From Verrucomicrobiia bacterium (GTDB taxonomy: Bacteria; Verrucomicrobiota; Verrucomicrobiia; Limisphaerales; DTLC01): a stretch of DNA of 20,586 nucleotides. The translations under genes were made by a program, and so were the position numbers. The stretch is taken from positions 1-20,586 of the forward strand of contig JANWZY010000012.1 of assembly GCA_025061935.1 (NCBI GenBank), written 5' to 3'. The notes under the pieces are model-generated. The model was not told the origin of the DNA. It made no database searches and was given only the letters and a program-made list of their open reading frames with translations. Shown here piece after piece: positions 1-7,857 of the stretch. The first letter of the stretch is position 1. The number at the start of each line of letters is the position of its first letter.

Positions 1-963
1 CGAACTGCGAAAAGCAGCGCAGATTTTGTCCCATTGATCAGCGGGACCCGGCTCACAAACGTGGCCATAGCGGGTAAAGGCACAATTGACGGTGCAGGCG
101 AGGTCTGGTGGGGGCCCGCAGAGGAGGCGCGGCGCAAGACGCCGGGCTACACGCTGCCGCGGCCGCGCCTGATTATACTGACCGGATGTAAGCAGGTGCG
201 GATTACGGGCGTGACGCTCCAGAACTCGCCGAGTTTCCATCTTGTTCCGACCGATTGCGAGGACGTTTGGATCGAAGGCCTGACCATTGTTGCGCCTGAC
301 TCGTCGCCGAACACCGACGGAATTGATCCGAGCGTGAGCCGGCGCGTTGTGATCACCAATTGCGTAATTGACGTGGGGGACGACAACGTGGCGATCAAGT
401 CTGGCCGGAAATTGCCCGGGCGCGAGTTCGCCTGCGAGGACATAATCGTGACAGATTGCGTGTTCAGGCACGGGCACGGCATGTCAATCGGCAGCGAGAC
501 AGTTGGCGGCATCCGGAACGTGCTGGTGAAAAATTGCGTGTTGGAGGGCACCGAAAACGGGCTTCGGATCAAGACTGCGCGCGGGCGCGGCGGCCGAATC
601 GAGAACATCACTTACACCAACATTACGCTCAAAGGCTGCAGGCCGTATGCAATTACAATTACGTGTTACTACCCGCGCATTCCGGAGACTGACACAGCAC
701 AGCCGGTCACACCGGAGACACCCAAAATCAGCGGCGTTCGGATCATGAACGTGCGCGGTAGCGGCACGCGCGCTGTGGGGGTAATTGTCGGCTTGCCTGA
801 AAGCGCGGTCGAAGACGTTGTGCTGGAGGATGTGGAACTTGCTGGGCCGCGCGGGCTGACGGTACGGCACGCGAAAAACGTGCGGCTTAAGGCAGTGCGG
901 TTGAGCGTCGAGCAGGGCGAGGAACTGCTCACACGCGATGCGGAAGTGGTACGCATGCAGTAA
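1..963 (+). CDS. GH28 polygalacturonase-family glycoside hydrolase, 5' end outside window
   Basis: The frame is open from the first base, so the gene starts upstream of the window; 320 residues are visible and perhaps 100 or more are missing, including any signal peptide. GH28 enzymes hydrolyse alpha-1,4 links of polygalacturonate or related pectic chains, usually outside the cytoplasm. All four family motifs are present in order: NTDG (310-321), GDD (376-384), GHG (472-480) and RIK (565-573), which carry the catalytic aspartates, the histidine and the substrate-binding Arg/Lys. Repeated short beta-strand units (for example the VWIEGLTI and VVITNCVI stretches) fit the right-handed parallel beta-helix. 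Downstream neighbours include KDG kinase and a mannonate-type oxidoreductase, consistent with uronate use. Exact specificity (endo, exo, rhamnogalacturonan or xylogalacturonan) cannot be told. Confidence 0.93.
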   Translation, partial: RTAKSSADFVPLISGTRLTNVAIAGKGTIDGAGEVWWGPAEEARRKTPGYTLPRPRLIILTGCKQVRITGVTLQNSPSFHLVPTDCEDVWIEGLTIVAPDSSPNTDGIDPSVSRRVVITNCVIDVGDDNVAIKSGRKLPGREFACEDIIVTDCVFRHGHGMSIGSETVGGIRNVLVKNCVLEGTENGLRIKTARGRGGRIENITYTNITLKGCRPYAITITCYYPRIPETDTAQPVTPETPKISGVRIMNVRGSGTRAVGVIVGLPESAVEDVVLEDVELAGPRGLTVRHAKNVRLKAVRLSVEQGEELLTRDAEVVRMQ

Positions 964-1009
964 GCAATAGACGCGTGCGCGCGGTGAATCATGTGGGCCT
1001 GGGTTAAGT

Positions 1010-1035
1010 CCGACTCCCATAGTAGCGGGAGCCGG
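1010..1035. terminator. candidate hairpin between convergent genes
   Basis: A 9-base stem with one mismatch (1010-1018 against 1027-1035, loop of 8) lies between the stops of the polygalacturonase and the permease, which converge. There is no T tract on either side, so it would at best be a Rho-assisted or 3'-end stabilising hairpin. Confidence 0.3.
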
Positions 1036-1051
1036 TTGCTGTACAAGAGCA

Positions 1052-2362
1052 CTACCTGCTGTAGTGGCGACCACCATTTTTTCGCTTGAGCCGCCAAGCC
1101 ACGACTCCGAGTGCGACTGTGCCAAGGCCGAGGACGCTTTCAATCGGCCGCTGCGCGATTGTGAAACCGCAGGTTGCGGCTGTACCGGTCAGAAAAAGCA
1201 GGGGCACCCAAGGCCAACCCGTCACACGCATGGTTGGTCCGCGGCGCAGCCGCAGCCGGATCAGCCCGGTCACAGTTGCGGCCGTGCTCAGGCTAAGGGT
1301 AAACCCGATGTATGTGAGCAGAGCCTCGAACGTCGCGGTCCAGAGCATGCCGAGCGCAAGGACGAGCTGCACAGCAATGGCTGCGCGGGGCGGGCCCCGA
1401 TGCTGACCAAGCCATTGTGGCAGGTACCCGTCACCGGCCATCTTGGCCCAGACGCGTGGTCCGGCCATGACAATGGCCGAAATGCTGCTCAACAATGCGA
1501 GTAGAATCAGCCCAGTGGTGATTTGTGCCCAAGCATGTCCGCCGAGCGCACTTGCGGCTATCCGCGCAATTTCGAGCTTGCCGGCCAGCTCGGGCACAGG
1601 CGCGCTCAGGACGAACACTGCGTTAACGGCGAGGTATGCGGCGGTGACCAGCGCTGTGCCCAGCAGAAGTGCGCGCGGCAGATTGTTTTGCGGATCGGCC
1701 ACTTCGCCGCCGATGTAAACTGCGGCATTCCAGCCCGAATAGCTGAACGAGACCCAAACAAGCGCGACTGCGAAGCTGCCAAGCTCGAATTTGATCGGGC
1801 CGACCAACTGCCCCAGTTCGACCTGTGCGAGTCCAAACCCGCTGAGTGCCGCTATCAAGCCCATTTTGATCAGCACAATGACGCTTTGGACGGCTGCGCC
1901 CCAGCGCACGCCTATGGCATGCTGGAGCGCGAATAGAACCGCGACAGCCGACCCGGCGAGTTTGGGCGGTACCCCGTCAAGCCACGGTTGAATGTACTGC
2001 CCGAATGCGTATGCAGTGGCGGCTAGCGGCGCTGAGAACCCGACGAGCACGGAAATCCAGCCTGCGAGGTATCCCGCTACCGGATGCAGCGTACGGCTTA
2101 AAAAGATGTATTCGCCTCCAGACTCTGGGATTTCTCTTGCCAGTGCGCCGTAGCACAGCGCGCCCAGCGCGGCGAGCGCGCCGCCGACGAACCATGCTGC
2201 GAGCACGAGCGCAGGTGCGCCCAGCTCAGCGAGCAAAAAGCCGCTTGTTGTGAACACGCCCGTGCCGATCATGCTGGCCACAACCAGCGTGGTGGCACTG
2301 AGCAACCCAAGCTGACGATGCGCTTGCATCGGTAGTGGTAGGCCCGTGCGTTCGTTCGGCAT
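1052..2362 (-). CDS. APC-superfamily amino acid permease
   Basis: A 436-residue polytopic inner-membrane protein with about twelve hydrophobic segments. It belongs to the amino acid-polyamine-organocation (APC) superfamily: TM1 contains the glycine-rich IGTGVF motif (residues 32-37) that binds the substrate carboxylate in this family, and the TM6 region reads SYSGWNAAVYIGGEV followed by a PxNNLPRA loop, also typical. It probably imports or exchanges amino acids; the substrate cannot be deduced. The frame is open up to 2587, but the extra 75 residues are polar and unlike the family, so I place the start at the ATG at 2362, giving the usual APC length. No Shine-Dalgarno sequence precedes either choice. 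It is transcribed divergently from the radical SAM gene and converges on the polygalacturonase. Confidence 0.9.
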   Translation of the reverse strand: MPNERTGLPLPMQAHRQLGLLSATTLVVASMIGTGVFTTSGFLLAELGAPALVLAAWFVGGALAALGALCYGALAREIPESGGEYIFLSRTLHPVAGYLAGWISVLVGFSAPLAATAYAFGQYIQPWLDGVPPKLAGSAVAVLFALQHAIGVRWGAAVQSVIVLIKMGLIAALSGFGLAQVELGQLVGPIKFELGSFAVALVWVSFSYSGWNAAVYIGGEVADPQNNLPRALLLGTALVTAAYLAVNAVFVLSAPVPELAGKLEIARIAASALGGHAWAQITTGLILLALLSSISAIVMAGPRVWAKMAGDGYLPQWLGQHRGPPRAAIAVQLVLALGMLWTATFEALLTYIGFTLSLSTAATVTGLIRLRLRRGPTMRVTGWPWVPLLFLTGTAATCGFTIAQRPIESVLGLGTVALGVVAWRLKRKNGGRHYSR

Positions 2363-2599
2363 AATTTGGCGGATAACGCGGTTAAATGTCGAACAAATGC
2401 CCATGCTCCCAGGCACGGGTTTTTCAGTGGTTGGCGGGGAGTCCGCGCCCAACTTCGAGTCCAAAGACATTGTGCGAATCGGGATGGGTTTGCACTTGCC
2501 ATGCCTTTGTTCTTGGCTAGCGGATGCGTTTGTGTCAGCGCGCCCGGCCTTTTTACTGCGGATTCGATCTGCCCGTCGAAAGTGCAATTACGAGTCGGC

Positions 2600-2629
2600 T
2601 TGCATGGTGCCCAAAGCGGACGATATTAA
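2600..2629 (+). promoter_or_regulatory. weak sigma70-like promoter candidate for the radical SAM gene
   Basis: A TATTAA -10-like box (2624-2629) lies 18 bases after a poor -35 (TTGCAT, 2600-2605), ending 18 bases before the ATG at 2648. The -10 matches consensus at four of six positions and the -35 at three. Suggestive only. Confidence 0.2.
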
Positions 2630-2647
2630 TGACCGAGAACGAGTACT

Positions 2648-3727
2648 ATGGCGCAGAGCGAACGCCAAAGCCGGCGCAGGTTCATCTATGAATGTGCCGT
2701 GCTCATTGCCGGGGGCATGGTTGGCGGACTTGGGTGTAATTCGCGATCAGCTAGCCGCACAGGTTCGTCGCCGTTGAGTGCCGGGGCCGAGACTCCTAAT
2801 GCTGGATTCCGCCCAGCGTACCTTGCACTGCACGAGCGCGGCGAGCTGAAGCGCCGTGCAGATGCGCTCTGGGAACGAATGGAGCGGTGCAACCTGTGCC
2901 CGCGCGAGTGCGGTGTCAATCGGCTGGCTGGCGAGCGCGGTCAGTGCAGGGCTACATCAGACCTGATTGTTAGCTCATACCATCCGCATTTCGGCGAGGA
3001 AGACGAGTTGGTCGGTCGCGGCGGATCAGGTACGATTTTCTTTTGCGGTTGCGCGTCGCGTTGCGTGTTTTGCATCAACTGGGAGATCAGCCAAACATCG
3101 GACTGCCCGGTGATCCACGTTGCGCGACTTGCAGAGATGATGCTCGAGCTGCAGCAGATGGGCTGCGCGAATATCAACGTGGTGACGCCGACGCATTTTG
3201 CGCCGCACATATTGCGCGCACTCGATATTGCTGCGGCGCGCGGGCTGCGCCTGCCGCTGGTTTACAATACCTGTGGCTGGGAGCGGCTAGATGTGCTGGC
3301 TCAGCTCGATGGGGTGGTGGATATTTACCTGCCGGATCATAAGTGGGGGGACGCGGCGGCAGGGCTTAAATACTCGGGATTGCGTGACTATCCGGACACC
3401 ACCCAGCGCGCGCTGTTGGAAATGCACAGGCAGGTCGGCGTGGCGAAGCCCAGCGCGGACGGCCTGATTAGGCGCGGCCTGATGATTCGGCACTTGGTGA
3501 TGCCGAATCGTGTGGCGAATACGCGCGCGGTGCTCAAGTGGATTGCCGAGAACCTGCCGCGGGACACTTACGTAAATCTCATGTCTCAATATCGCCCGAC
3601 CTACCGTGCGCACGAGTATCCGGAAATAAACCGTCGGCTGACGCGCGCCGAGTACGCGGAGGCGCTGGATTGGGCGCAAGAGTTCGGCCTGACAAATGTA
3701 AGAGAACAGCCGATGCCGTGGTTTTAA
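2648..3727 (+). CDS. PflX-like (COG1313) radical SAM protein with Tat/lipoprotein-type N-terminus
   Basis: The protein has 359 residues. Its body matches the PflX/COG1313 group, homologues of pyruvate formate-lyase activating enzyme: an N-terminal cysteine cluster CNLCPRECG (C81, C84, C88) with C100, then the radical SAM motif CxxxCxxC at C135, C139 and C142, which should hold a 4Fe-4S cluster and bind AdoMet. The group's substrates are largely unknown. Unusually, about 50 residues precede the family start. They contain SRRRFI (8-13), a hydrophobic stretch (about 14-28) and a lipobox-like GGLGC ending at C30, as in a Tat-exported lipoprotein. The only nearby internal ATG (2717) is inside this stretch and has no usable ribosome site. 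No glycyl-radical partner gene is nearby. Family assignment is firm; export and target are inference. Confidence 0.88.
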   Translation: MAQSERQSRRRFIYECAVLIAGGMVGGLGCNSRSASRTGSSPLSAGAETPNAGFRPAYLALHERGELKRRADALWERMERCNLCPRECGVNRLAGERGQCRATSDLIVSSYHPHFGEEDELVGRGGSGTIFFCGCASRCVFCINWEISQTSDCPVIHVARLAEMMLELQQMGCANINVVTPTHFAPHILRALDIAAARGLRLPLVYNTCGWERLDVLAQLDGVVDIYLPDHKWGDAAAGLKYSGLRDYPDTTQRALLEMHRQVGVAKPSADGLIRRGLMIRHLVMPNRVANTRAVLKWIAENLPRDTYVNLMSQYRPTYRAHEYPEINRRLTRAEYAEALDWAQEFGLTNVREQPMPWF

Positions 3728-3756
3728 CCGCTTCGCAGTTTGGGGTGTAAAAGAAT

Positions 3757-3800
3757 GCGGCCGGCTAGCTACGGGCAAAGAACCGCGCACCGCCGGCCGC
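3757..3800. repeat. perfect 9-bp GC inverted repeat between convergent genes
   Basis: The arm at 3757-3765 (GCGGCCGGC) is the exact reverse complement of 3792-3800, with a 26-base loop. It lies between the stops of the radical SAM gene and kdgK, which converge. It could act as a bidirectional 3'-end hairpin, but neither strand has a T tract after it. Confidence 0.35.
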
Positions 3801-3837
3801 CGAAAAGGCCGCTCGAGGCCCTGTTAGCCTGCGGAGT

Positions 3838-4920
3838 TTAACGCTGGATACGCGCTGAGCCGCCTTTAGCAAATGCGCGCACCTCTTCGAGCGTGGCCAT
3901 TGTGGTGTCGCCTGGGAAGGTGGTTAATAATGCACCGTGTGCCCAACCGAGCCGCAGCGCTTGTTCAGGCTCTTCCCCTGTGAGCATGCCATAGAAGAAC
4001 CCGGCAGCGAACCCGTCGCCACCGCCGACGCGGTCGTATACATCCAGCTCGCATGTTGGTGCTTGATAAGTCTTGCCGTTAATCCACGCGACAGCGCTCC
4101 AGCGGTGCCGGTTCGCCGAGAGTACCTCACGCAGCGTTGTGGCCACCACCTTGACGTTCGGGTAATCCTTCACCACTTGGTCCATCATGGCGAAGAACGC
4201 GCTCGGATCCAGCGAGCTTGCCGCAGCCACATCCGGCCCTTTCAGTCCGAGGCCTTTCTGGAGGTCTTCTTCGTTGCCCACAAGTACGTCCACCAGACGT
4301 ACGATTTGGCGCATGACCGATTGCGCCTTGTCCTGTCCGCCCCATACGTCCCAGAGTTTTTGCCTGAAGTTAAGGTCGAAAGATACGACCGCGCCCTGTT
4401 TCTTGGCCGCTTGCATGGCCTCGATGATCAGTTGCCCTGTCGTTTCTGATAGTGAGGCAAAGATGCCGCCGCTGTGGAACCACCGCACACCACCGGCGAA
4501 GACCTCGTCCCAGTTAAAGTCACCCGGCTTGAGCAGTGCGCCCGCTTCGTTGCTCCGGTTATAAAACACGACCGGCGGGCGCACGCCATAGCCACGGTCG
4601 CTGTACACAATGGCGTGGTTCGGGCCGTTGACGCCGTTGTGCTTGAAGCGCTTTGCGATCAACTTCACGCCCATGGCGCGGACGCGCTCCTCGATCAGGT
4701 GTCCTATCGGATAGTCCACGATCGCAGTGACGATCCCTGTCTTGAGCCGGAAACAGTCGGCCAGGTTGGCCGCGACGTTGTATTCGCCGCCGCTGACGTG
4801 GATTTTGCATTCGGTGGCCTTGCGGAACGGGACCACACCAGGGTCTAGTCTGTGTACCAACGCACCGAGCGAGACTAGGTCCAGTGCGCCTTTTTCGGGT
4901 ATGTTCACACCGTATTTCAT
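3838..4920 (-). CDS. kdgK: 2-dehydro-3-deoxygluconokinase (PfkB family)
   Basis: A 360-residue cytoplasmic PfkB-family kinase. KDG kinases phosphorylate 2-keto-3-deoxygluconate to KDPG with ATP, the step before KDPG aldolase in uronate and gluconate breakdown. The N-terminal PfkB signature is visible (GGEYNVAANLADCF, about 44-57). The C-terminal one reads DRVGGGDGFAAG (296-307), with D302 as catalytic base; the usual GAGD is GGGD here. FDLNFRQKLW (181-190) matches the substrate-binding FDxNxRxxLW segment of KDG kinases. Two ATGs are possible, at 4926 and 4920; I chose 4920 because an AAGGA sits five bases before it. It is divergent from the LarA-like and SDR genes, which fit the same pathway. 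Another sugar-acid kinase activity remains possible. Confidence 0.88.
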   Translation of the reverse strand: MKYGVNIPEKGALDLVSLGALVHRLDPGVVPFRKATECKIHVSGGEYNVAANLADCFRLKTGIVTAIVDYPIGHLIEERVRAMGVKLIAKRFKHNGVNGPNHAIVYSDRGYGVRPPVVFYNRSNEAGALLKPGDFNWDEVFAGGVRWFHSGGIFASLSETTGQLIIEAMQAAKKQGAVVSFDLNFRQKLWDVWGGQDKAQSVMRQIVRLVDVLVGNEEDLQKGLGLKGPDVAAASSLDPSAFFAMMDQVVKDYPNVKVVATTLREVLSANRHRWSAVAWINGKTYQAPTCELDVYDRVGGGDGFAAGFFYGMLTGEEPEQALRLGWAHGALLTTFPGDTTMATLEEVRAFAKGGSARIQR

Positions 4921-4925
4921 TGCCA

Positions 4926-4930
4926 TCCTT
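4926..4930 (-). promoter_or_regulatory. ribosome binding site deciding the kdgK start
   Basis: On the minus strand AAGGA lies five bases upstream of the ATG at 4920 and overlaps the alternative ATG at 4926, so it favours the shorter protein. It is one of only two clear Shine-Dalgarno sites in the window. Confidence 0.6.
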
Positions 4931-5067
4931 TTAGTTGTGTATGTTCGGTTAAAGCAAACGCACTAAGTGTTTACAGGTTCTTTCTTGCGCGCGTACCACG
5001 CGCTGCGAACAGGGACAGTTTGCAACGTCGGCGCACGGTTGTCTTCAAAAAAATTTTGGGTTTGGAT

Positions 5068-5096
5068 TTGAAAAATCGGCGCCGCCAGGTTAGAAG
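5068..5096 (+). promoter_or_regulatory. candidate sigma70 promoter for the larA-like/uxuB unit
   Basis: TTGAAA (5068-5073, five of six matches to -35) is followed after exactly 17 bases by TAGAAG (5091-5096, four of six to -10). An AT-rich stretch at 5046-5075, unlike the GC-rich surroundings, resembles an UP element. Transcription would start about 9 bases before the ATG at 5112, giving a very short leader. Confidence 0.35.
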
Positions 5097-5111
5097 TGCC
5101 GGGTACGGCGT

Positions 5112-6386
5112 ATGTTGTATTTCGAACGCGGAGCGCCCGATGATGAACTGAGCTTGGACGAACTACGCGTGGCCCTGTTCACTGCGCTCGAGCAGTTAGG
5201 CCAGCGCTGGAAGGTCCTGGTCGTGCCACCAGATTTCACGCGCGCGCACTCGTTTGCGGGCGTGCTGACCAGGTTCGCTTACGAATTCTACGGGTTGCGC
5301 GTCACTGATGTGCTGCCGGCGTTAGGAACGCATTCGGCGATGACGCGTGCGCAGATAGCCGAAATGTTTGCCGGCGTGCCGCCTGAGCTGTTCCGGGTGC
5401 ACAACTGGCGCACTGGTGTCACCACTATTGGCGAGGTGCCGGCCGAGTTTGTCCGGGAAGTGTCCGAGGGCGCGGTGGATTTCGCGTGGCCCGCGCAGGT
5501 AGCAAACCTGATCTGGCGCGGTGGGCACGATTTGATTCTTTCGATCGGCCAAGTGGTGCCGCACGAGGTCATCGGAATGGCGAGTTACAACAAGAACATA
5601 TTCGTCGGCACTGGAGGCGCAGACGGGATTAACAAGAGCCATTTCATCGGCGCGGCTTATGGCATGGAACGGATCATGGGTCGCGCGGACACACCTGTGC
5701 GGCGCGTGCTCAATTACGCTGCGGACCGGTTCGCGAAGCATCTGCCGATTGTGTACGTGCACACGGTCGTAGGCCGGAAGCCTGACGGCACACTATGCGT
5801 GCGCGGACTTTACATCGGCGATGATATTTCTGTGTTTACGAAGGCGGCGGCGCTTTCGCTCCAGGTCAATTTCGAGATGCTCGACGAACCGTTGAAGAAA
5901 GCCGTGGTCTATCTCGACCCGGCCGAGTACAAGAGCACGTGGCTCGGGAACAAGAGCATCTACCGCACGCGTATGGCAATGGCCGACGGCGGGGAGCTGA
6001 TCGTGCTTGCGCCCGGAGTCAAAGAATTCGGCGAGGACCCGGAGATAGACCGGCTTATTCGCAAGTACGGGTACCGCGGCACACCTGCTACGTTGGCGGC
6101 GGTCAAGGCGAATGCGGACTTGCGCGCGAACCTGAGCGCGGCGGCGCACTTGATCCATGGCTCGAGCGAGGGCCGGTTCAAAATCACTTATTGTCCCGGC
6201 CATTTGACTCGTGAAGAGATCGAGGGCGTAGGCTACGCATATGCAGAGCTGCGGCCGATGCTCGAACGGTACAATCCCGCAAAGCTTAAAGACGGCTGGA
6301 ACACTTTGCCGGATGGCGAGCGGATCTTTTACATCTCGAATCCTGCACTCGGACTTTGGGCTTACCGTGACAGGTTCAAGAACTGA
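5112..6386 (+). CDS. LarA-family (lactate racemase-like) nickel-pincer racemase/epimerase
   Basis: The 424-residue protein matches the lactate racemase LarA/DUF2088 family, which uses a nickel-pincer nucleotide to racemise or epimerise alpha-hydroxyacids by hydride transfer. The signature positions of Lactobacillus plantarum LarA are recognisable with matching spacing: D41 and R44 (DFTR), H74 (GTHSAM), H151 (VVPHEV), K161 (SYNKN, cofactor lysine) and H177 (KSHF). H151 to K161 is 10 residues and K161 to H177 is 16, as in LarA. The substrate-side Gln295/Lys298 pair of LarA does not seem conserved (around 276-283), hinting at a substrate other than lactate. The SDR gene follows after 57 bases, and KDG kinase is divergent, so a sugar-acid substrate is likely. 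The larB, larC and larE cofactor genes are not in the window. Confidence 0.87.
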   Translation: MLYFERGAPDDELSLDELRVALFTALEQLGQRWKVLVVPPDFTRAHSFAGVLTRFAYEFYGLRVTDVLPALGTHSAMTRAQIAEMFAGVPPELFRVHNWRTGVTTIGEVPAEFVREVSEGAVDFAWPAQVANLIWRGGHDLILSIGQVVPHEVIGMASYNKNIFVGTGGADGINKSHFIGAAYGMERIMGRADTPVRRVLNYAADRFAKHLPIVYVHTVVGRKPDGTLCVRGLYIGDDISVFTKAAALSLQVNFEMLDEPLKKAVVYLDPAEYKSTWLGNKSIYRTRMAMADGGELIVLAPGVKEFGEDPEIDRLIRKYGYRGTPATLAAVKANADLRANLSAAAHLIHGSSEGRFKITYCPGHLTREEIEGVGYAYAELRPMLERYNPAKLKDGWNTLPDGERIFYISNPALGLWAYRDRFKN

Positions 6387-6443
6387 ACCGCTTGATGAAT
6401 CCTGCATGTGAAATTGAGCATCTGACGAAACTAAGAACGGAAT

Positions 6444-7301
6444 ATGAAACTGCCATTCAAGGTTGACTTATCTGGTAGGGTAGCGTTGGTAACCGGCGGC
6501 GGCGGTGTGCTTTGTAGCACCATGTCGCGCGCGCTGGCCGCGTGTGGCGCCAAAGTGGCCGTTGCGGATATGCGGCAGGACGCGGCCGAGGCTGTAGCGA
6601 CTCAGATTCGTGCCGAGGGCGGCACTGCGCTCGGCGTGGCTTGTAACGTGCTCGAAAGGCAGAGCTTGGAAGCAGCAAACGAGGTTGTAAAAAAGGAGCT
6701 TGGCCCGGTTGATATACTCATCAACGGTGCTGGTGGGAACCACCCCAAAGGCACAACATCACATGAGTATCTTCGGCCCGAGGACTTAACAGGTGCGGCG
6801 AAGGACGTTGTCACGTTTTACGATCTTACGCCGGACGGGATCCAGTTCGTCTTTAACCTCAACTTCCTTGGTACGCTTCTGCCCACGCAAGTATTCACGC
6901 GCGACATGGCGCAGAAAGGCCGCGGCGTGGTGATCAATATTTCTTCGATGAACTCGTTCCGGCCACTTACCAAAATTCCGGCGTACAGCGCGGCCAAGGC
7001 CGCAGTCAGCAATTTCACTCAATGGTTAGCGGTGCATTTTTCGAAGGTCGGCATTCGCGTCAACGCAATTGCACCCGGCTTTTTCATTACTGACCAGAAC
7101 CGCGCGCTGTTGACCAAACCGGACGGCTCGCTAACCTCGCGCGGCCAAACTATCCTTGCACATACACCGATGGGGAGGTTCGGCGTGCCAGAGGATTTGA
7201 TCGGCACGCTGCTCTGGCTCGTTTCTGACGAAGCGTCGGGGTTCGTGACCGGTACAGTCATCCCGGTTGACGGCGGGTTCGCCGCATTCAGCGGGGTCTG
7301 A
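6444..7301 (+). CDS. uxuB: SDR-family D-mannonate/D-fructuronate oxidoreductase (UxuB/YjmF type)
   Basis: A 285-residue classical-type short-chain dehydrogenase. Visible are the cofactor loop TGGGGVLC (17-24), D42 at the end of the second strand (suggesting NAD(H) over NADP(H)), NGAGGNHP (94-101), the active-site serine region ISSMNSF (166-172) and YSAAK with Y181 and K185. The opening (KLPFKVDLSG), the NGAGGNHPKGTT stretch and LAHTPMGRFG are hallmarks of the Bacillus subtilis YjmF/UxuB group, annotated as interconverting D-fructuronate and D-mannonate. It probably shares a transcript with the LarA-like gene. A weak CGGA lies before the ATG. The precise uronate or aldonate substrate is inferred from family and context. 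Confidence 0.87.
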   Translation: MKLPFKVDLSGRVALVTGGGGVLCSTMSRALAACGAKVAVADMRQDAAEAVATQIRAEGGTALGVACNVLERQSLEAANEVVKKELGPVDILINGAGGNHPKGTTSHEYLRPEDLTGAAKDVVTFYDLTPDGIQFVFNLNFLGTLLPTQVFTRDMAQKGRGVVINISSMNSFRPLTKIPAYSAAKAAVSNFTQWLAVHFSKVGIRVNAIAPGFFITDQNRALLTKPDGSLTSRGQTILAHTPMGRFGVPEDLIGTLLWLVSDEASGFVTGTVIPVDGGFAAFSGV

Positions 7302-7306
7302 TTCAG

Positions 7307-7323
7307 TGCGGCTGCGTGCCGCA
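7307..7323 (+). terminator. candidate hairpin after the SDR gene
   Basis: A perfect 6-bp stem (TGCGGC, 7307-7312, against 7318-7323) with a 5-base loop lies six bases after the SDR stop. No real T tract follows, so it may be a Rho-type or 3'-stability element. A second small hairpin (GCCCG/CGGGC, 7340-7352) follows. Confidence 0.35.
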
Positions 7324-7494
7324 GCTCTTGCCCGGGCCAGCCCGATACGGGCCCAACCCGTAATCGCCGAGCGGATTCCGGCCGGATTGAAGAAAACCGC
7401 GCCGGCGGGCCAAACGTGCGTGCATCTAGACCCGAGCCGGTACGGAATTTGCAGCGGTTAGCGGCAGTGGAAAGATAAGCGCATTCGGTGTAGC

Positions 7495-7857
7495 ATGAAC
7501 ACAACCGCGAAAATACTGATTGCGGGCCTAATCGGGCTGATTATCGGACTCACAGTTGCGCTTGTTGTGGCTGTGTCGCGGCCGGCGCAGCAGCAACACC
7601 AGCAGTCGTCCGCGGAGCCACGCGCTACCTCGTCTCAGCCAGCAGGCGAGCATTTGTCTGCTCAGGCGGCACCTGTATCAACGTCTGTGCCAAGCTCGGC
7701 CGAGGTACGGTATGTGGGCAATTCCCGCAGTCTAAAATTCCACCGCGCCGACTGCGAGTGGGCCCAGAAAATCAGCGAGCGGAATAAGGTGACATTTCGC
7801 GACAGGGCTGAAGCTGTGACGCAGGGTTACGCGCCATGCTACGTGTGCAAGCCTTGA
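7495..7857 (+). CDS. small membrane-anchored protein with Ada-like metal-binding domain
   Basis: The 120-residue protein has three parts. A hydrophobic N-terminal helix (about 7-28) looks like a signal anchor. A Gln/Ser/Ala/Pro-rich linker follows (about 29-68). The C-terminal module (70-120) begins RYVGNSRSLKFHRADC and ends GYAPCYVCKP, the pattern of the Ada-type metal-binding domain, which also occurs detached from Ada in many small secreted proteins. Cysteines C87, C115 and C118 and H83 are candidate zinc ligands; the fourth Ada cysteine (expected about four residues after C87) is absent. The domain would lie outside the inner membrane, so a role in alkylation repair is unlikely. Function unknown. 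No clear ribosome site; the stop is just upstream of the tRNA gene on the other strand. Confidence 0.75.
   Translation: MNTTAKILIAGLIGLIIGLTVALVVAVSRPAQQQHQQSSAEPRATSSQPAGEHLSAQAAPVSTSVPSSAEVRYVGNSRSLKFHRADCEWAQKISERNKVTFRDRAEAVTQGYAPCYVCKP

Noticed and set aside
484..1143. Long minus-strand frame opposite the polygalacturonase
   Set aside because: It is antisense to a gene with clear GH28 motifs and has no family features; a GC-rich shadow.
1064..1504. Plus-strand frame over the permease gene
   Set aside because: Antisense shadow of a membrane protein with APC motifs; no recognisable domain.
2363..2587. 75-residue N-terminal extension of the permease
   Set aside because: Polar, unlike APC permeases, no ribosome site; the ATG at 2362 gives the family length.
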